In this document: one piece after another, positions 63,825 to 64,000 of the stretch
Layout: each line of letters opens with the position of its first letter
Numbering within the stretch: the first letter of the stretch is position 1
NCBI GenBank assembly: GCA_902574225.1
Contig: CACGMO010000002.1
Coordinates: 62,001-126,000, forward strand
Direction of reading: 5' to 3'
DNA from: an uncultured Alphaproteobacteria bacterium
Lineage (GTDB): Bacteria; Pseudomonadota; Alphaproteobacteria; Rhodobacterales; Rhodobacteraceae
DNA: 64,000 nucleotides
The notes under the pieces: generated by a model
Databases searched by the model: none
Told to the model about the DNA's origin: nothing
Seen by the model: only the letters and a program-made list of their open reading frames with translations
Position numbers and translations under genes: made by a program

Positions 63825-64000
63825 TTGTTTGAAATGTTTTTTCTTGCGATAGCATTGTCTTTGTCCGACAAACCCAATAGAGAGCAAAAAAGTCTCATAA
63901 AAGAGTCCTCTTCATAGCTTCGTTTCCCATCTGCTATGATTAGTCTCCAGGCATCTTGAAGTAAGCCAAACCTATCTTCAAAGGCTATGGTATCCTTTAT
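63821..64000 (-). CDS. TerB-family/COG4103-like protein, C-terminal part
   Basis: Only the last 59 residues are in the window; the gene continues beyond the right edge. AFEDRFGLLQDAWRLIIADGKRSYEEDSFMRLFCSLLGLSDKD matches the helical TerB-like (tellurite resistance B) region with the LxxAxRLIxADGxxxxxE pattern that binds metal or forms a four-helix core. Function unknown. Its TGA overlaps the purL ATG, so it is the upstream partner in the same transcript. Confidence 0.65.
   Translation of the reverse strand: MKDTIAFEDRFGLLQDAWRLIIADGKRSYEEDSFMRLFCSLLGLSDKDNAIARKNISNK

Noticed and set aside
63825-63887. An N-terminal extension of purL starting at 63887.
   Set aside because: The extra residues do not match PurL, and the stretch is read in another frame as the end of a TerB-like protein whose TGA overlaps the purL ATG.
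1-64000. CRISPR arrays, insertion sequences, prophage genes and tRNA genes.
   Set aside because: I looked for regularly spaced repeats, transposase motifs, integrase boxes and cloverleaf patterns in the short gaps and found none; this was reading by eye, not a covariance-model search.

Overview
The window is a gene-dense, AT-rich stretch of a bacterial chromosome (by eye roughly one third G+C; not computed). It points to a streamlined, probably marine, member of the Alphaproteobacteria. The evidence is the alphaproteobacterial SOS box (GAAC-N7-GAAC) before recA, a heme A synthase of the CtaA/COX15 type, a pyruvate dehydrogenase E1-beta with a fused lipoyl domain, a eukaryote-like NADP isocitrate dehydrogenase, and familiar alphaproteobacterial gene strings: rlmE-guaB-rsmB, fabD-fabG-acpP-fabF-mltG opposite rpsF-rpsR-rplI-dnaB-alr, and ftsB-pdhA-pdhB-pdhC. 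The exact lineage cannot be fixed from the sequence alone. No tRNA, rRNA, CRISPR array, IS element or phage gene was seen, and no gene-free gap exceeds about 200 bases.

Layout. 1-13.6 kb is housekeeping: the start of a methylenetetrahydrofolate reductase with its small partner gene, a frameshifted rlmE, guaB, an rRNA m5C methyltransferase, SOS-controlled recA, alaS, icd, trmJ, ctaA, a crotonase, a thioesterase, rplM and rpsI. 13.7-17.8 kb is the clearest accessory block: an acetyltransferase, then two divergent runs of small soluble proteins (four NTF2/SnoaL-like, two probable ferredoxin-like alpha-beta-barrel proteins) around a glutathione transferase and a 2-hydroxychromene-2-carboxylate isomerase-like protein. 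17.9-29.2 kb is mixed metabolism: a methyltransferase, a crotonase, a class V aminotransferase, a P1 peptidase, SDR, acyltransferase, argC, an isolated ccmE, a drug exporter, a ketopantoate-reductase-like protein and an acyl-CoA ligase.

29.2-41.9 kb is envelope and export: two small exported proteins, yajC-secD-secF, sodB, an EamA transporter, a LOG-family protein, a LysM protein, an ATM1-type ABC exporter, a TPR membrane protein, bamB, der and an SDR. 41.9-53.3 kb holds a frameshifted cvpA, mlaF-mlaE, alr, dnaB, rplI-rpsR-rpsF, the fatty-acid synthesis cluster, mltG and cysE. 53.3-64 kb holds the pyruvate dehydrogenase genes, ftsB, pgk, tkt, zapA with a coiled-coil partner, grxD, bolA, purL and the end of a TerB-like gene.

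Main points for a second look: (a) two essential-looking genes, rlmE and cvpA, are each broken by a one-base frameshift although both reading frames are otherwise well conserved; (b) the E2 subunit of pyruvate dehydrogenase has no lipoyl domain, so the only lipoyl domain encoded in the cluster sits on E1-beta; (c) the 14.3-17.8 kb cluster of NTF2-like paralogues and glutathione-linked enzymes looks like an uncharacterised small-molecule module; (d) several conserved gene strings seem to lack their usual internal members (gap, purF, radA).
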